From positions 1-64,000 of the forward strand of contig NZ_JAVAMA010000003.1 in assembly GCF_030730875.1 (NCBI RefSeq): 64,000 nt of DNA, given 5' to 3'. Origin of the DNA: Sphingomonas sp. DG1-23 (lineage in GTDB: Bacteria > Pseudomonadota > Alphaproteobacteria > Sphingomonadales > Sphingomonadaceae). Each line of letters opens with the position of its first letter. Positions within the stretch are counted from its first letter, which is position 1. The position numbers were made by a program, and so were the translations under genes. The notes under the pieces were generated by a model. That model searched no databases, was not told the DNA's origin, and saw only the letters and a program-made list of their open reading frames with translations. Shown here in pieces: positions 24,515 to 35,135 of the stretch.

Positions 24515-26514
24515 TGCCCAAGCTCAAAGTAGACGGTATCGAAGTCGAGGTGCCGCAGGGCGCCACCGTGCTTCAGGCCTGCGAAGCCGCGGGCAAGGAG
24601 ATTCCGCGCTTCTGCTATCATGAGCGGCTGTCGATCGCGGGCAATTGCCGGATGTGCCTCGTCGAGGTGAAGCCCGGGCCGCCCAAGCCCCAGGCCTCGT
24701 GCGCGCTTCCTGCCGCCGACAATCAGGAAATCCGCACCGACAGCCCGATGGTCAAGGCCGCGCGCGAAGGCGTGATGGAGTTCCTGCTGATCAACCATCC
24801 GCTCGATTGCCCGATCTGCGATCAGGGCGGCGAGTGCGATCTGCAGGACCAGTCGGTGGCCTATGGCAAGGGCCATAGCCGCTACACCGAGCACAAGCGC
24901 GCGGTGACCGAGAAATATATGGGTCCGATCCTCAAGACGATCATGACCCGCTGCATCCAGTGCACCCGCTGCATCCGCTTCGGCGAGGAAGTGGCGGGCG
25001 TGGACGAGATCGGCGCGATCTATCGTGGCGAGAACATGCAGATCACGACCTATCTCGAAAAGGCGTTCAAGAGCGAGCTTTCGGGCAACACCGTCGATCT
25101 CTGCCCGGTCGGCGCGCTCACTCACAAGCCGGTGGCGTTCGAATATCGTCCGTGGGAATTGAAGCGGAACCTGTCGATCGACGTGATGGATGCGGTCGGC
25201 ACCAACATCCGCGCCGACAGCCGCGGCCGTCAGGTGATGCGCGTGCTTCCGCGGATCAACGAGGACGTCAACGAGGAGTGGGCGCACGACAAGACTCGCT
25301 ATCATGTCGACGGGCTCGTCCGGCGGCGGCTCGATCGCCCGTTCGTGCGGCGCGACGGCAAATTGGTCGAGGCGAGCTGGGACGAGGCGTTCGACGCGAT
25401 CGCCGCGGTCAATGCCGGATCGAGCGTCGCGGCGATCGCCGGCGATCTGCTCGATTGCGAGACGATGTACGCGGCCAAGGCGCTGCTCAAGGGCCTCGGC
25501 TCGGAGCTGCTCGAAAGCCGCCAGACCGGCATGGCCTATGACGTATCGAGCCTCGGCGCGGTGGCGTTCAACCCGACCATCGCCGGCGTCGAGGATGCCG
25601 ATGCGATCCTGCTGATCGGCAGCAACCTCCGCTGGGAGGCGCCGCTGATCAACACGCGGGTTCGGAAAGCGATCAAGAAGGGCGCCAAGGTGTTCGCGCT
25701 CGGGCCCGAGGTCGATCTGACTTACAAGCTCGAATGGCTGGGCAATGATCTGTCGCTGCTCGGCAAGCTGCCCGATCAAGTGGTCCAGGCGTTCGAAGGC
25801 GCGAAGAAGCCGCTGGTCATCGTCGGCCCCGGCGCGCTCAAGGATGGGTTCGGCGCAGCGCTGGCGCTGGTCGAGCCGATGCAACTGGTCCGTGAAGGCT
25901 GGAACGGCTTCGGCGTGATCCACACCGCCGCGGCGCGGATGGGCGCGCTGATGCTCGGCTTCGCGCAGACGGGCGGCATCGCCGATGTTGTGGCTGCGGC
26001 ACCGAAGCTGACCTTCTTCCTCGGCGCCGACGAAGTCGATTTCGCCAAGTTCGATGGCAGCTTCAAGGTGTTCATCGGCCATCATGGCGACAAGGGCGCG
26101 CATCACGCCGATGTGATCCTGCCCGCGGCGACCTATGCCGAGAAGCCGGGCACCTATGTGAACCTCGAAGGCCGCGTCCAGCGCGCCGAGCGCGCGGTGT
26201 TCGCACCGGGCGACGCGCGCGAGGACTGGTCGATCCTGCGGGCGCTGTCCGACCGGCTCGGCCGCACGCTGCCGTTCGACAGCTTCGAGGAACTGCGCGC
26301 GGCAATGGCAGCCGAAGTGCCGGCGCTGGGGCAGGAAGGCCTCGTGACGTTCGAATGGAAGGCGCCTGCGCTTTCGGCCACCGCGTCGGGCTCGGTGGCT
26401 TATCCGGTAGCCGATTTCTATCTGACCAACGCGATTTGCCGCGCGTCGCCGACGATGCAGCGCTGCTCGGCCGAACTGCTCCATGGCGAAGACTTTGCGG
26501 AGGCCGCGGAGTGA
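24514..26514 (+). CDS. nuoG: NADH-quinone oxidoreductase subunit G
   Basis: The 75-kDa-type subunit and the chain of iron-sulfur clusters in the peripheral arm. In 666 residues the [2Fe-2S] domain shows CYHERLSIAGNCRMCLVEV, the His-Cys motif region has DCPICDQGGECDLQDQS, and RCIQCTRCIRFGEEVAGVDE with VDLCPVGALTHKP carries further cluster ligands. A molybdopterin-oxidoreductase-like domain without cofactor follows (about 220-600). A palindromic repeat lies between this gene and nuoH. Confidence 0.97.
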   Translation: MPKLKVDGIEVEVPQGATVLQACEAAGKEIPRFCYHERLSIAGNCRMCLVEVKPGPPKPQASCALPAADNQEIRTDSPMVKAAREGVMEFLLINHPLDCPICDQGGECDLQDQSVAYGKGHSRYTEHKRAVTEKYMGPILKTIMTRCIQCTRCIRFGEEVAGVDEIGAIYRGENMQITTYLEKAFKSELSGNTVDLCPVGALTHKPVAFEYRPWELKRNLSIDVMDAVGTNIRADSRGRQVMRVLPRINEDVNEEWAHDKTRYHVDGLVRRRLDRPFVRRDGKLVEASWDEAFDAIAAVNAGSSVAAIAGDLLDCETMYAAKALLKGLGSELLESRQTGMAYDVSSLGAVAFNPTIAGVEDADAILLIGSNLRWEAPLINTRVRKAIKKGAKVFALGPEVDLTYKLEWLGNDLSLLGKLPDQVVQAFEGAKKPLVIVGPGALKDGFGAALALVEPMQLVREGWNGFGVIHTAAARMGALMLGFAQTGGIADVVAAAPKLTFFLGADEVDFAKFDGSFKVFIGHHGDKGAHHADVILPAATYAEKPGTYVNLEGRVQRAERAVFAPGDAREDWSILRALSDRLGRTLPFDSFEELRAAMAAEVPALGQEGLVTFEWKAPALSATASGSVAYPVADFYLTNAICRASPTMQRCSAELLHGEDFAEAAE

Positions 26515-26530
26515 TCCTTTTCCATCCCGG

Positions 26531-26606
26531 TGCTCCTGCGAAAGCAGGAGCCCAGAGCCCCAAGCTCATCGCCCGTGATTCCTGGGCTCCTGCTTTCGCA
26601 GGAGCA
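26531..26606. repeat. REP pair between nuoG and nuoH
   Basis: Two hairpins, GCTCCTGC-GAAA-GCAGGAGC (26532-26551) and GCTCCTGC-TTTC-GCAGGAGC (26586-26605), are also exact inverted copies of each other over about 25 bases, giving a cruciform-capable element. The right end runs straight into the nuoH ribosome binding region. The same hairpin sequence recurs at 46520-46539. Confidence 0.9.
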
Positions 26607-26620
26607 CAAAGGTGCTGCCA

Positions 26621-27676
26621 ATGACCGCCTTCTTCCAGAACACCATCGGCCTGCCGTTCGGCTGGGCGTGGTTCATCGCGACGATCGTCGGCATCCTCGT
26701 GATCGCATTGCCGCTGATGCTGGCGGTCGCGATGATCATCTATGCCGATCGCAAGATCTGGGCGGCGATGGCGCTGCGCCGTGGCCCCAACGTGGTCGGC
26801 CCGCTCGGGCTGCTGCAGAGCTTCGCCGACGGCCTCAAGGTGTTCCTCCAGGAAACCATCATCCCGTCGAGCGCCAACAAGACCCTGTTCCTGATCGCGC
26901 CGATCATCACCTTCACGGTCGCCCTGATCGTCTGGGCGGTGGTGCCGTGGCAGGCGGGCGTGGTGCTCTCGAACATCAACGTGGGACTGCTCTACATCCT
27001 CGCGGCATCGTCGCTCGGCGTGTACGGGATCATCCTCGCGGGCTGGTCGTCCAACTCGAAATATCCGTTCTACTCGGCGATCCGCGCTGCGGCGCAGATG
27101 GTGAGCTACGAAGTCTCGATCGGCTTCGTGCTGATCTCGGTCGTGCTCTGGGCGGGGACGTTCAACCTCGGCGGCATCGTCGAGGCGCAGCAGGGCCATG
27201 TGCTGGGCCTGTTCAACGGTTTCGGATTCAATCCTTTGCTGTTCCCGATGGCGGTGGTGTTCTTCATCTCGTCGCTCGCCGAGACCCAGCGCGCCCCGTT
27301 CGACCTGACCGAGGCCGAATCCGAGCTCGTCGCGGGCTACCAGACCGAATATTCGTCGATGAGCTTCGCGCTCTACTGGCTGGGCGAGTACGCCAACGTG
27401 TTGCTCATGTGCACGCTCAACGCGACCCTGTTCTGGGGCGGCTACCTGCCCCCGGTCGACTGGGCGCCGCTGTACCTCGTGCCGGGCATCCTCTGGCTGT
27501 TCGCCAAGATCCTGTTCTTCTTCTTCGTGTTCAGCTGGGTGAAGGCGACCGTTCCGCGCTATCGCTACGATCAGCTGATGCGGCTGGGCTGGAAGATCTT
27601 TCTGCCGCTGTCGCTGACCTTCGTGTTTCTCGTTTCCGGATACCTGATGTGGCTCCGGGTAGGATTTCCCGCATGA
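26621..27676 (+). CDS. nuoH: NADH-quinone oxidoreductase subunit H
   Basis: The ND1-type membrane subunit that joins the two arms and lines the quinone tunnel. About 351 residues and eight transmembrane helices. Diagnostic segments are [34 protein letters not shown], and [20 protein letters not shown] with its conserved acidic residues. ATG 26621 is preferred over GTG 26612 because AAAGG at 26608-26612 is correctly spaced for it. The stop overlaps nuoI (ATGA). Confidence 0.96.
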   Translation: MTAFFQNTIGLPFGWAWFIATIVGILVIALPLMLAVAMIIYADRKIWAAMALRRGPNVVGPLGLLQSFADGLKVFLQETIIPSSANKTLFLIAPIITFTVALIVWAVVPWQAGVVLSNINVGLLYILAASSLGVYGIILAGWSSNSKYPFYSAIRAAAQMVSYEVSIGFVLISVVLWAGTFNLGGIVEAQQGHVLGLFNGFGFNPLLFPMAVVFFISSLAETQRAPFDLTEAESELVAGYQTEYSSMSFALYWLGEYANVLLMCTLNATLFWGGYLPPVDWAPLYLVPGILWLFAKILFFFFVFSWVKATVPRYRYDQLMRLGWKIFLPLSLTFVFLVSGYLMWLRVGFPA

Positions 27677-28158
27677 GCATCGCCCAACTCGTCCGTTCCT
27701 ACACTTTGTGGGAATTCATCAAGGCGCACTGGTTGACCTTGCGGTACTTCTTCAAGCCCAAGGCGACGATCAACTATCCGTACGAGAAGAACCCGATCTC
27801 GCCCCGCTTCCGCGGCGAGCATGCGCTGCGCCGCTATGCCAATGGCGAAGAACGCTGCATCGCGTGCAAGCTTTGCGAGGCGGTGTGCCCGGCGCTGGCA
27901 ATCACGATCGAGGCCGAGCCGCGCGACGACGGCAGCCGCCGCACCACGCGCTACGACATCGACATGACCAAGTGCATCTATTGCGGGCTGTGCCAGGAGG
28001 CCTGCCCGGTCGATGCGATCGTCGAGGGGCCGAACTTCGAATTCTCGACCGAAACCCGCGAGGAACTGATTTACGACAAGAACAAGCTGCTCGCGAACGG
28101 CGACCGCTGGGAACGCGCGATTGCCGCGAACCTTGCCGCCGATGCACCGTACCGTTAA
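27673..28158 (+). CDS. nuoI: NADH-quinone oxidoreductase subunit I
   Basis: The TYKY-type subunit with two [4Fe-4S] clusters (N6a, N6b). The 161-residue protein has both ferredoxin motifs, [16 protein letters not shown] and [16 protein letters not shown], after an N-terminal amphipathic helix region ([20 protein letters not shown]). It starts in an ATGA overlap with nuoH. A REP-like element separates it from nuoJ. Confidence 0.97.
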   Translation: MSIAQLVRSYTLWEFIKAHWLTLRYFFKPKATINYPYEKNPISPRFRGEHALRRYANGEERCIACKLCEAVCPALAITIEAEPRDDGSRRTTRYDIDMTKCIYCGLCQEACPVDAIVEGPNFEFSTETREELIYDKNKLLANGDRWERAIAANLAADAPYR

Positions 28159-28199
28159 GCGCGCGCCAACAGTGGGACGCACGATGATACACACATTCT

Positions 28200-28286
28200 C
28201 CGTCATTCCGGCGAACGCCGGGATCTCAGGCCGCAAGCGCGCAGCTCCATCGCACGAGACCCCGGCATTCGCCGGGGTGACGAGGG
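28200..28286. repeat. REP-like element between nuoI and nuoJ
   Basis: Inverted ends CGTCATTCCGGCG and CCGGGGTGACG bracket two hairpins (CCGGCGAACGCCGG-type on the left, CCCCGGCATTCGCCGGGG-type on the right). It has the same design and a closely related sequence to the element at 29220-29306. Its final GACGAGG lies just before the nuoJ start and appears to serve as the ribosome binding site. Confidence 0.88.
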
Positions 28287-28290
28287 TGTT

Positions 28291-28902
28291 TTGATCCAGC
28301 TCATCGCCTTTTACCTGTTCGCAGTCGTCGTCATCGCCTCCGCGGCGCTGACCATCCTGTCGCGCAACCCGGTGCATTCGGTGCTCTGGCTGATCCTCGC
28401 ATTCTTCAACGCGGCGGGGCTGATGGTTCTCGCCGGTGCCGAGTTCATCGCGATGCTGCTCGTCATCGTCTATGTCGGCGCGGTTGCGGTGCTCTTCCTG
28501 TTCGTCGTGATGATGCTCAATATCGACTTCGCCGAATTGCGTGCGGGCGTGATGCGCTACGCCGCGATCGGGCTGGCTTTGGCCGTGGCATTGGTCGCCG
28601 AGATCATCATCGCGATCGGCGCCTGGAGCGCGGGCGGTCTCGAGCTCGGCCGCCGCATCGCGCCGATCGAGGCGGACGTGTACAATATCGAGGCGATCGG
28701 ACGGCTGCTCTACACGCGTTATCTGTTCATCTTCGAAGGCGCCGGGCTCGTCCTGCTCGTCGCGATGATCGGGGCGATCGTGCTGACCTATCGCCAGCGC
28801 AGCGACGTCCGCCCGCAGAACATCAACCGTCAGATCAACCGCCGTTCCAAGGATGCGACGCGCAACATGAACCCACCGGTCGGGCAGGGGGTCGAGCTGT
28901 GA
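28291..28902 (+). CDS. nuoJ: NADH-quinone oxidoreductase subunit J
   Basis: The ND6-type membrane subunit. 203 residues and five transmembrane helices, with [40 protein letters not shown] and [18 protein letters not shown] 28291 is the start; GAGGG at 28282-28286 from the end of the REP element precedes it by four bases. A C-terminal basic tail of about 30 residues is cytoplasmic. The stop overlaps nuoK (GTGA). Confidence 0.95.
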   Translation: MIQLIAFYLFAVVVIASAALTILSRNPVHSVLWLILAFFNAAGLMVLAGAEFIAMLLVIVYVGAVAVLFLFVVMMLNIDFAELRAGVMRYAAIGLALAVALVAEIIIAIGAWSAGGLELGRRIAPIEADVYNIEAIGRLLYTRYLFIFEGAGLVLLVAMIGAIVLTYRQRSDVRPQNINRQINRRSKDATRNMNPPVGQGVEL

Positions 28903-29204
28903 TCGGCGTCACCCATTATCTCGTCGTCTCGGCGATCCTGTTCACGCTGGGCGTGCTCGGCATCTTCATGAACCGGAAGAATTTGATCGTCATCCTGATG
29001 GCGATCGAGCTCATCCTGCTCGCGGTGAACCTCAATCTCGTCGCTTTCTCGGCGGCGCTTGGCGATCTCGTCGGGCAGGTCTTCGCGATGTTCGTGCTGA
29101 CCGTCGCTGCGGGCGAGGCCGCGATCGGGCTCGCCATTCTCGTCATCTACTTCCGTAGCCGGGGCACGATCTCGGTCGACGACGTCAATCGGATGAAGGG
29201 CTGA
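28899..29204 (+). CDS. nuoK: NADH-quinone oxidoreductase subunit K
   Basis: The ND4L-type subunit: 101 residues, three transmembrane helices. The helix-2 and helix-3 carboxylates used in proton transfer are visible in [17 protein letters not shown] and [18 protein letters not shown]. Start GTG 28899 overlaps nuoJ. A REP-like element follows before nuoL. Confidence 0.96.
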   Translation: MIGVTHYLVVSAILFTLGVLGIFMNRKNLIVILMAIELILLAVNLNLVAFSAALGDLVGQVFAMFVLTVAAGEAAIGLAILVIYFRSRGTISVDDVNRMKG

Positions 29205-29219
29205 TGCGCGTGCCGAGTT

Positions 29220-29306
29220 CCGTCATCCCGGCGAAAGCCGGGATCTCCTGGTTTGAAAGCGTGCGCTCGCGGCACGAGACCCCGGCTTGCGCCGGGGCGA
29301 CGAGGT
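29220..29306. repeat. REP-like element between nuoK and nuoL
   Basis: Ends CGTCATCCCGGCG and CGCCGGGGCGACG are inverted. The left hairpin is CCCGGC-GAAA-GCCGGG and the right CCCCGGC-TTGC-GCCGGGG. The terminal CGACGAGG sits eight bases before the nuoL ATG, again doubling as a Shine-Dalgarno sequence. Confidence 0.9.
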
Positions 29307-29313
29307 CCTGCTG

Positions 29314-31398
29314 ATGTCGCCGATTCTCATCATCGTATTCCTGCCGCTGCTTGCGGCGGTGGTCGCCGGGCTGTCGAACAAGGCGTTCGGCAGCGTGCTG
29401 CCCAAGGCGCTGACCACGGGCGCGCTGTTCGCGTCGTGCGCATTGTCGTGGCCGATCTTCCTGCAGTATCTCCATGGCGCCGAGGCGACCGTGGTCCCCG
29501 TGCTCACCTGGATGAGCTCGGGCGATTTCCATTCGGAATGGGCGCTGCGGGTGGACTCCCTCACCGCAGTGATGCTCGTGGTGATCACCAGCGTCTCGGC
29601 GCTCGTCCACCTCTATAGCTGGGGCTATATGAGCGAGGACCCCGATCAGCCGCGCTTCTTCGCCTATCTCAGCCTGTTCACCTTCGCGATGCTGATGCTG
29701 GTGACCGCGAACAACCTCGTCCAGATGTTCTTCGGCTGGGAGGGCGTCGGCCTCGCCTCCTATCTGCTGATCGGCTTCTGGTTCCGGAAGCCCTCGGCGA
29801 ACGCCGCCGCGATCAAGGCATTCGTGGTCAATCGCGTCGGCGATCTCGGCTTCATGCTCGGCATCTTCGGCACCTTCCTCGTGTTCGGCACGATCGACAT
29901 TCCGACGATCCTCGCCGCGGCGCCGGGCATGGCCGGGTCGACGATCGGCTTTGTCGGGATGCGCTTCGACACGATGACCGTGCTCTGCCTGCTGCTGTTC
30001 CTCGGCGCGATGGGCAAGTCGGCGCAGCTCGGGCTCCACACCTGGTTGCCCGACGCGATGGAAGGCCCGACTCCGGTGTCGGCGCTGATCCACGCCGCGA
30101 CGATGGTCACCGCGGGCGTGTTCATGGTCTGCCGCCTGTCGCCGATGTTCGAGACCAGCCCGACCGCGATGGGGGTGGTGACCTTTGTCGGCGCCGCGAC
30201 CTGCCTGTTCGCCGCGACCGTCGGCCTCGTCCAAACCGACATCAAGCGCGTCATCGCCTATTCGACCTGCTCGCAGCTCGGCTACATGTTCTTCGCCGCG
30301 GGCGTCGGCGCCTATGGCGCGGCGATGTTCCATTTGTTCACCCACGCCTTCTTCAAGGCGTTGCTGTTCCTCGGCGCCGGCTCGGTGATCCATGCGATGC
30401 ATCACGAGCAGGACATGCGCTTCTACGGCGGGCTTAGGAAGCACATCCCGCTGACCTTCTGGACGATGATGGCGGGCACGCTCGCGATCACCGGAGTCGG
30501 CCTGCCGGCAGTGTTCGGCAACCATCTCGCGATCGGCTTCGCCGGCTTCCACTCGAAGGATGCGATCATCGAGGCGGCCTGGGCTGCCGGAGTGCCGAGC
30601 GCCTTCTGGGTCGGCGTTTTCGTCGCTCTGCTCACCAGCTTCTATTCATGGCGGGTCGTCTTCCTGACCTTCTACGGCAAGCCGCGCTGGGCAGGCTCGG
30701 AGCATATCCAGCACGCAGTCCACGACGCGCACGGCCATGACACGCATCACGATGATGCACCGTCGGCCGAAGACGCCGGTCACGCGCCCGATGCGCATCA
30801 CGCCGCGCACGACGATCATGCCCATGAGGGCACTGCGGGCTATCACCCGCACGAGAGCCCGTTCGTGATGCTGATCCCGTTGCTGCTGCTGTCGCTCGGC
30901 GCGATCGCCGCGGGCTTCGTCTTCCACGGCTTCTTCATCGAGGCGGAAGAGGGCGCGCATTTCTGGAATGGAGCGATCGCGTTCGACGCGCATCTGATGC
31001 ATGCGATGCACGAGGTGCCGACCTGGGTGAAGCTGTCGGCGACGACCGCGATGCTGCTCGGCCTGCTGGGATCGTGGTATGCCTATATCGGCAAGCCCGG
31101 CTTCGCTGCGGCGGTCGCAGGCCATTTCCGCGGCCTCTACGCCTTCCTGCTCAACAAATGGTATTTCGACGAGCTCTACGACTTCCTGTTCGTGCGCCCG
31201 GCATTCGCCATCGGCCGCGTGTTGTGGAAGGCGGGTGACGAGAAGACCATCGATCGCTTCGGCCCCAACGGGCTCGCCAACATCGTCCGCCTCGGCAGCG
31301 TCGGCGCGGTCAAGCTACAATCGGGATATCTCTACACTTATGCCTTCATCATGCTGATCGGCCTCACTGCGGCGCTGACCTGGGTGATCGCAGGATGA
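29314..31398 (+). CDS. nuoL: NADH-quinone oxidoreductase subunit L with histidine-rich loop
   Basis: The ND5-type antiporter-like subunit and distal proton pump. In 694 residues the Mrp-like core has [38 protein letters not shown] and [20 protein letters not shown], with the proton-path lysines and histidines in place. A loop at about residues 459-515 contains 15 histidines among many Asp and Ala residues ([17 protein letters not shown] and similar). The ATG at 29314 was chosen for its spacing to GACGAGG. The stop overlaps nuoM (ATGA). Confidence 0.96.
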   Translation: MSPILIIVFLPLLAAVVAGLSNKAFGSVLPKALTTGALFASCALSWPIFLQYLHGAEATVVPVLTWMSSGDFHSEWALRVDSLTAVMLVVITSVSALVHLYSWGYMSEDPDQPRFFAYLSLFTFAMLMLVTANNLVQMFFGWEGVGLASYLLIGFWFRKPSANAAAIKAFVVNRVGDLGFMLGIFGTFLVFGTIDIPTILAAAPGMAGSTIGFVGMRFDTMTVLCLLLFLGAMGKSAQLGLHTWLPDAMEGPTPVSALIHAATMVTAGVFMVCRLSPMFETSPTAMGVVTFVGAATCLFAATVGLVQTDIKRVIAYSTCSQLGYMFFAAGVGAYGAAMFHLFTHAFFKALLFLGAGSVIHAMHHEQDMRFYGGLRKHIPLTFWTMMAGTLAITGVGLPAVFGNHLAIGFAGFHSKDAIIEAAWAAGVPSAFWVGVFVALLTSFYSWRVVFLTFYGKPRWAGSEHIQHAVHDAHGHDTHHDDAPSAEDAGHAPDAHHAAHDDHAHEGTAGYHPHESPFVMLIPLLLLSLGAIAAGFVFHGFFIEAEEGAHFWNGAIAFDAHLMHAMHEVPTWVKLSATTAMLLGLLGSWYAYIGKPGFAAAVAGHFRGLYAFLLNKWYFDELYDFLFVRPAFAIGRVLWKAGDEKTIDRFGPNGLANIVRLGSVGAVKLQSGYLYTYAFIMLIGLTAALTWVIAG

Positions 31399-32981
31399 GC
31401 GGCTTCCCGATCCTCACCGTCATGCTGCTCGTCCCCGCCGTGGCGGCGGTGGCGTGCCTGTTCGCCAATGCGCAGACCGCCCGCTGGATCGCGCTGGCGG
31501 CGACCTTGGTGGACTTCGCCCTCGGCATCGCTCTCTGGGCGAATTTCCAGGCCGGGCCGGACGCGCCGCAATGGCAGTTCGTCGAATATGCCGCCTTGTT
31601 CGGCAAGCCCGAGGGCGTGAACATCGCCTGGGCGCTGGGCATCGACGGCTATGCGCTGATGCTGATCATGCTCTCGGTCTTCCTGATGCCGATCTGCATC
31701 GGCGCCAGCTGGAAGGCGATCGAGAACCGCGTGCCCGAATATATGGCCGCGATGCTCGCCACCGAGCTGCTGATGATCGGTACCTTCGCGGCGCAGGACA
31801 TCTTCCTGTTCTACATCTTCTTCGAAGGCGGCCTGATCCCGATGTTCCTGATCATCGGGATCTGGGGCGGGGCGAACCGCATCTACGCGTCGTACAAATT
31901 CTTCCTGTACACGTTGCTCGGATCCCTCGTGATGCTGATCGCGATGCTCTACATGGCGATGGACGCCGGCACCTCGAGCATCCCGGCGCTGATGGCGCAC
32001 GACTTCCCCGCGCAAATCCAGACTTGGCTGTGGCTGGCCTTCTTCGCCTCGTTCGCGGTCAAGATGCCGATGTGGCCGGTCCACACCTGGCTTCCCGACG
32101 CGCACGTCCAGGCGCCGACCGCTGGGTCGGTGATCCTCGCCGGCGTGCTGCTCAAGCTCGGCGGCTACGGCTTCCTGCGCTTCTCGCTGCCGATGTTCCC
32201 CGAAGCGTCGGCGCAACTGATGTGGCTGGTGTTCACGCTGTCGTGCGTCGCGGTGGTCTACACCTCGCTGGTCGCGCTCGTGCAGTCGGACATGAAGAAG
32301 CTGATCGCCTATTCGTCCGTCGCCCACATGGCGATCGTGACGATGGGATTATTCGCCTTCAATGCGCAGGGCATCGACGGCGCGATGATGGTGATGCTCG
32401 GCCACGGGCTCGTCTCGGGCGCGCTGTTCCTCTGCGTCGGCGTGATCTACGACCGGCTGCATACCCGCGAGATCGACCGTTACGGCGGCCTCGCGATCAA
32501 CATGCCGCGCTATGCCACCCTGTTCCTGCTGTTCACCATGGCATCGGTCGGCCTGCCCGGCACCAGCAACTTCGTCGGCGAGTTCCTCGGGCTGGCGGGA
32601 GTGTACAAGGTCTCCACCCTGACCGCGCTGATCGGCACCACCGGCATCATCCTTGGTGCCGCATATATGCTCTGGCTGTTCCGCCGCGTCGTCTGGGGTG
32701 ACCTGACCAAGGAAGACGTCCGCGCGATGCCCGATCTTTCCATGCGCGAGCTGTGGCTGCTCGGGCCGATCGCCGGGGCGGTGCTGTGGATGGGCGTGTA
32801 TCCCGAGAGCTTCCTCGCACCGATGCGCGCCGATACCGCGCGCCTCGTCGAGCGGCTGTCGCGCGCGGCGCCCGCTGGTGATTCCATGCCCACTCCTGGT
32901 AAACCCGCTGCGGCGCCGGCGCATGGCGAAGGCCATGGTGCGGCGCCTGCTCAGGCACCCGCGCATGGGGGTGCGCACTGA
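31395..32981 (+). CDS. nuoM: NADH-quinone oxidoreductase subunit M
   Basis: The ND4-type antiporter-like subunit. In 528 residues the signatures are [40 protein letters not shown] and [19 protein letters not shown], the last near the conserved pump lysine. The C-terminal 30 or so residues are a Pro/Ala/Gly/His tail ([19 protein letters not shown]) outside the membrane core. Overlaps link it to nuoL (ATGA) and nuoN (TGATG). Confidence 0.96.
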   Translation: MSGFPILTVMLLVPAVAAVACLFANAQTARWIALAATLVDFALGIALWANFQAGPDAPQWQFVEYAALFGKPEGVNIAWALGIDGYALMLIMLSVFLMPICIGASWKAIENRVPEYMAAMLATELLMIGTFAAQDIFLFYIFFEGGLIPMFLIIGIWGGANRIYASYKFFLYTLLGSLVMLIAMLYMAMDAGTSSIPALMAHDFPAQIQTWLWLAFFASFAVKMPMWPVHTWLPDAHVQAPTAGSVILAGVLLKLGGYGFLRFSLPMFPEASAQLMWLVFTLSCVAVVYTSLVALVQSDMKKLIAYSSVAHMAIVTMGLFAFNAQGIDGAMMVMLGHGLVSGALFLCVGVIYDRLHTREIDRYGGLAINMPRYATLFLLFTMASVGLPGTSNFVGEFLGLAGVYKVSTLTALIGTTGIILGAAYMLWLFRRVVWGDLTKEDVRAMPDLSMRELWLLGPIAGAVLWMGVYPESFLAPMRADTARLVERLSRAAPAGDSMPTPGKPAAAPAHGEGHGAAPAQAPAHGGAH

Positions 32982-34426
32982 TGGATTATTCGACGCAATT
33001 GCTGATGAGCCTGCCCGAGCTGGTGCTGGCGGTCGGCGCGATCCTGCTGATGCTCGTCGCCGCATGGGGCGGGCAGGCCTCGACGAAGCTGGTGAGCTGG
33101 ACTTCGGTCGCGGTGCTGATCGGCGCGGGCATTGCGCTCGCGGGTCCGGCATCGGCCGGCGGCGAAGCGTTTGGCGGGCTCTACCGCGCGGACATGTTCG
33201 CGGCGTTCGCCAAGGTGCTGATCTTCGCCGCCGCGGCGATCTCGATCCTCATCGCACCTGCTTTCTTCCAGCGCAGCTCGGGCGACGATCTGCGCCCGGA
33301 ATATCCGGTGCTGATCCTGCTCTCCGCCGCGGGGATGGGGATGATGGTCTCGGCCGGCGATCTGCTGACGCTCTATGTCGGGCTCGAGCTGCAGAGCCTC
33401 TCGGCCTATGTGCTCGCGAGCTTCATGCGCCGCGACACGCGCTCGGCCGAAGCGGGCCTCAAATATTTCGTGCTCGGCGCGCTGGCTTCGGGCATCCTGC
33501 TCTACGGCATCAGCCTGGTGTACGGATTCTCGGGCACGACCTTGTTCGACGGCATCGCCAGTGCCTATGCCGGCGAGCGCTCGATCGGCCTGCTCTTCGG
33601 TCTGGTCTTCGTCTTCGCCGGGCTCGCCTTCAAGATGAGCGCAGTGCCGTTCCACATGTGGACGCCCGACGTCTATGAAGGCGCGCCGACGCCGGTGACT
33701 GCCTTCTTCGCCTCGGCGCCCAAGGTCGCGGCGATCGCGCTGGCGGTGCGGGTCGCGGTCGAGGCGATGGGCCCGGCGCTGCACGACTGGCGCCAGATCG
33801 TCATCTTCGCGGCGCTTGCGTCGATCCTGCTCGGTGCGGTCGCGGCGATCGGGCAGACCAATTTCAAGCGGCTGCTGGCTTACTCGTCGATCAACAATGT
33901 CGGCTTCGCGCTGATCGGCCTCGCCGCCGGTACCGAGCGCGGCGTGGCCGGCGTATTGGTCTATATGACGATCTACGTGGTGATGACACTCGGCTCGTTC
34001 CTCGTCGTGCTGCAGATGCGCGGACCCGATGGCGAGCCGGTCGAGAGCATCGCCAGCCTGTCGGGCATGTCGCGTACGCGACCTGGCCTCGCGCTGGCGC
34101 TGGCGATCTTCATGTTCAGCCTGGCGGGCATTCCGCCGCTGTTCGGCTTCTACGCCAAGTTCGCGGTGTTCGAGGCGGCGGTGGCCGCCGGCCTGTTCCC
34201 GCTGGCGGTGGTCGGCATCGCCATGTCGACGATCGGTGCCTTCTATTACCTCAAGATCGTCAAGACGATGTACTTTGACGAGCCGGCGCGGGCGTTCGAG
34301 GGCAAGACCGACGTGGTCGAGGGCGGGCTGATCGCGCTGTCCGCGCTGTTCGTCTCGCCGCTCGGCTATGCGCTGATCCCGGTGCTCGGCGCCTGGACCA
34401 CCCTCGCGGCGAAGGCGCTGTTCTGA
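32981..34426 (+). CDS. nuoN: NADH-quinone oxidoreductase subunit N
   Basis: The ND2-type antiporter-like subunit, last of the fourteen nuo genes. In 481 residues it has LTLYVGLELQSLSAYVLASF, GLAFKMSAVPFHMWTPDVYE, LLAYSSINNVGFALIGLA and LAGIPPLFGFYAKFAVFEAA. With it, all of nuoA to nuoN are present with no split or fused subunits, so the operon encodes a complete 14-subunit complex I. Confidence 0.97.
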   Translation: MDYSTQLLMSLPELVLAVGAILLMLVAAWGGQASTKLVSWTSVAVLIGAGIALAGPASAGGEAFGGLYRADMFAAFAKVLIFAAAAISILIAPAFFQRSSGDDLRPEYPVLILLSAAGMGMMVSAGDLLTLYVGLELQSLSAYVLASFMRRDTRSAEAGLKYFVLGALASGILLYGISLVYGFSGTTLFDGIASAYAGERSIGLLFGLVFVFAGLAFKMSAVPFHMWTPDVYEGAPTPVTAFFASAPKVAAIALAVRVAVEAMGPALHDWRQIVIFAALASILLGAVAAIGQTNFKRLLAYSSINNVGFALIGLAAGTERGVAGVLVYMTIYVVMTLGSFLVVLQMRGPDGEPVESIASLSGMSRTRPGLALALAIFMFSLAGIPPLFGFYAKFAVFEAAVAAGLFPLAVVGIAMSTIGAFYYLKIVKTMYFDEPARAFEGKTDVVEGGLIALSALFVSPLGYALIPVLGAWTTLAAKALF

Positions 34427-34431
34427 CGGCG

Positions 34432-35124
34432 GTGATCCGCACCGTCGCCGAGACGGGCTCGACCAATGCCGATATGCTGGGTCTCGCGCGGAGCGGCGCA
34501 GCCGAAGGGCTGTGGCTCAGAGCCGAGCGACAAACCGGGGGCAGGGGCCGGCAGGGCAGGGCCTGGGCCTCGCCTGAGGGCAATCTCTTCGTTTCGACCT
34601 TGGTCCGGGTGCGCCTCGGCGAGCCGCCGGCTGCTACCTTGGCGCTGGTGGCTGCGGTGGCACTGGAAGAGACAGCGCGGGTCTTCGGGCTGGAGACCGT
34701 GCTCAAATGGCCGAACGACCTTATGGTCGACGGCGCCAAGCTTTCCGGGATCCTGCTCGAGCGCGCGGACGATGCGGTGGTCATCGGCTTCGGCGTCAAT
34801 CTCGCGCATCATCCGACCAACATCGACCGGCCGGCGACGAGCTTCGCTGCGCACGGTGCCGCGCCGGACCCTGGCATCTTCGCCGAAACCCTCGCCGAAA
34901 GCTTCGCGCGCTGGCTGTCGCGCTGGCGCGACGGGATCGCGCCGGTGCGCGAGCGCTGGCTGGCGCGGGCGCATCCGATCGACACGGCGCTGACCGCGCG
35001 GCTCGCCGACGGCAGCTCGGTCGACGGGCTGTTCGGCGGGCTCGATCCGCAGGGCGCGCTCATCCTGCGCTTGGCCGACGGCACCAGCCGTGTCATTCAC
35101 GCCGGCGACGTGTTCCTGCTCTGA
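34432..35124 (+). CDS. birA: Biotin--[acetyl-CoA-carboxylase] ligase
   Basis: This enzyme attaches biotin to acetyl-CoA carboxylase carrier protein via biotinyl-AMP. The 230-residue protein is the short class without the N-terminal DNA-binding domain, so it is not a repressor. Motifs are [10 protein letters not shown], the adenylate loop [40 protein letters not shown] with the catalytic lysine, and VIGFGVNL. Start is GTG 34432, five bases after the nuoN stop. Its place after nuoN and before coaX is typical of alphaproteobacteria. Confidence 0.95.
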   Translation: MIRTVAETGSTNADMLGLARSGAAEGLWLRAERQTGGRGRQGRAWASPEGNLFVSTLVRVRLGEPPAATLALVAAVALEETARVFGLETVLKWPNDLMVDGAKLSGILLERADDAVVIGFGVNLAHHPTNIDRPATSFAAHGAAPDPGIFAETLAESFARWLSRWRDGIAPVRERWLARAHPIDTALTARLADGSSVDGLFGGLDPQGALILRLADGTSRVIHAGDVFLL

Positions 35125-35135
35125 GAGGAAGGCAA

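Noticed and set aside
24433..26484. A 683-codon open frame on the reverse strand across nuoG
   Set aside because: It is the mirror of a gene with strong GC bias at third positions. Its translation is Arg/His/Ala-rich with no motif, while nuoG on the other strand is unmistakable. Similar long mirrors over the acyl-CoA dehydrogenase (54115-55962), rnj (35866-37677) and the carboxypeptidase/holB region (51321-53165) were rejected for the same reason.
26531..26606. Possible CRISPR-like or phage-derived repeat
   Set aside because: There are only two arms in inverted orientation, no regular spacers and no cas genes. The elements match dispersed palindromes at other gene junctions.
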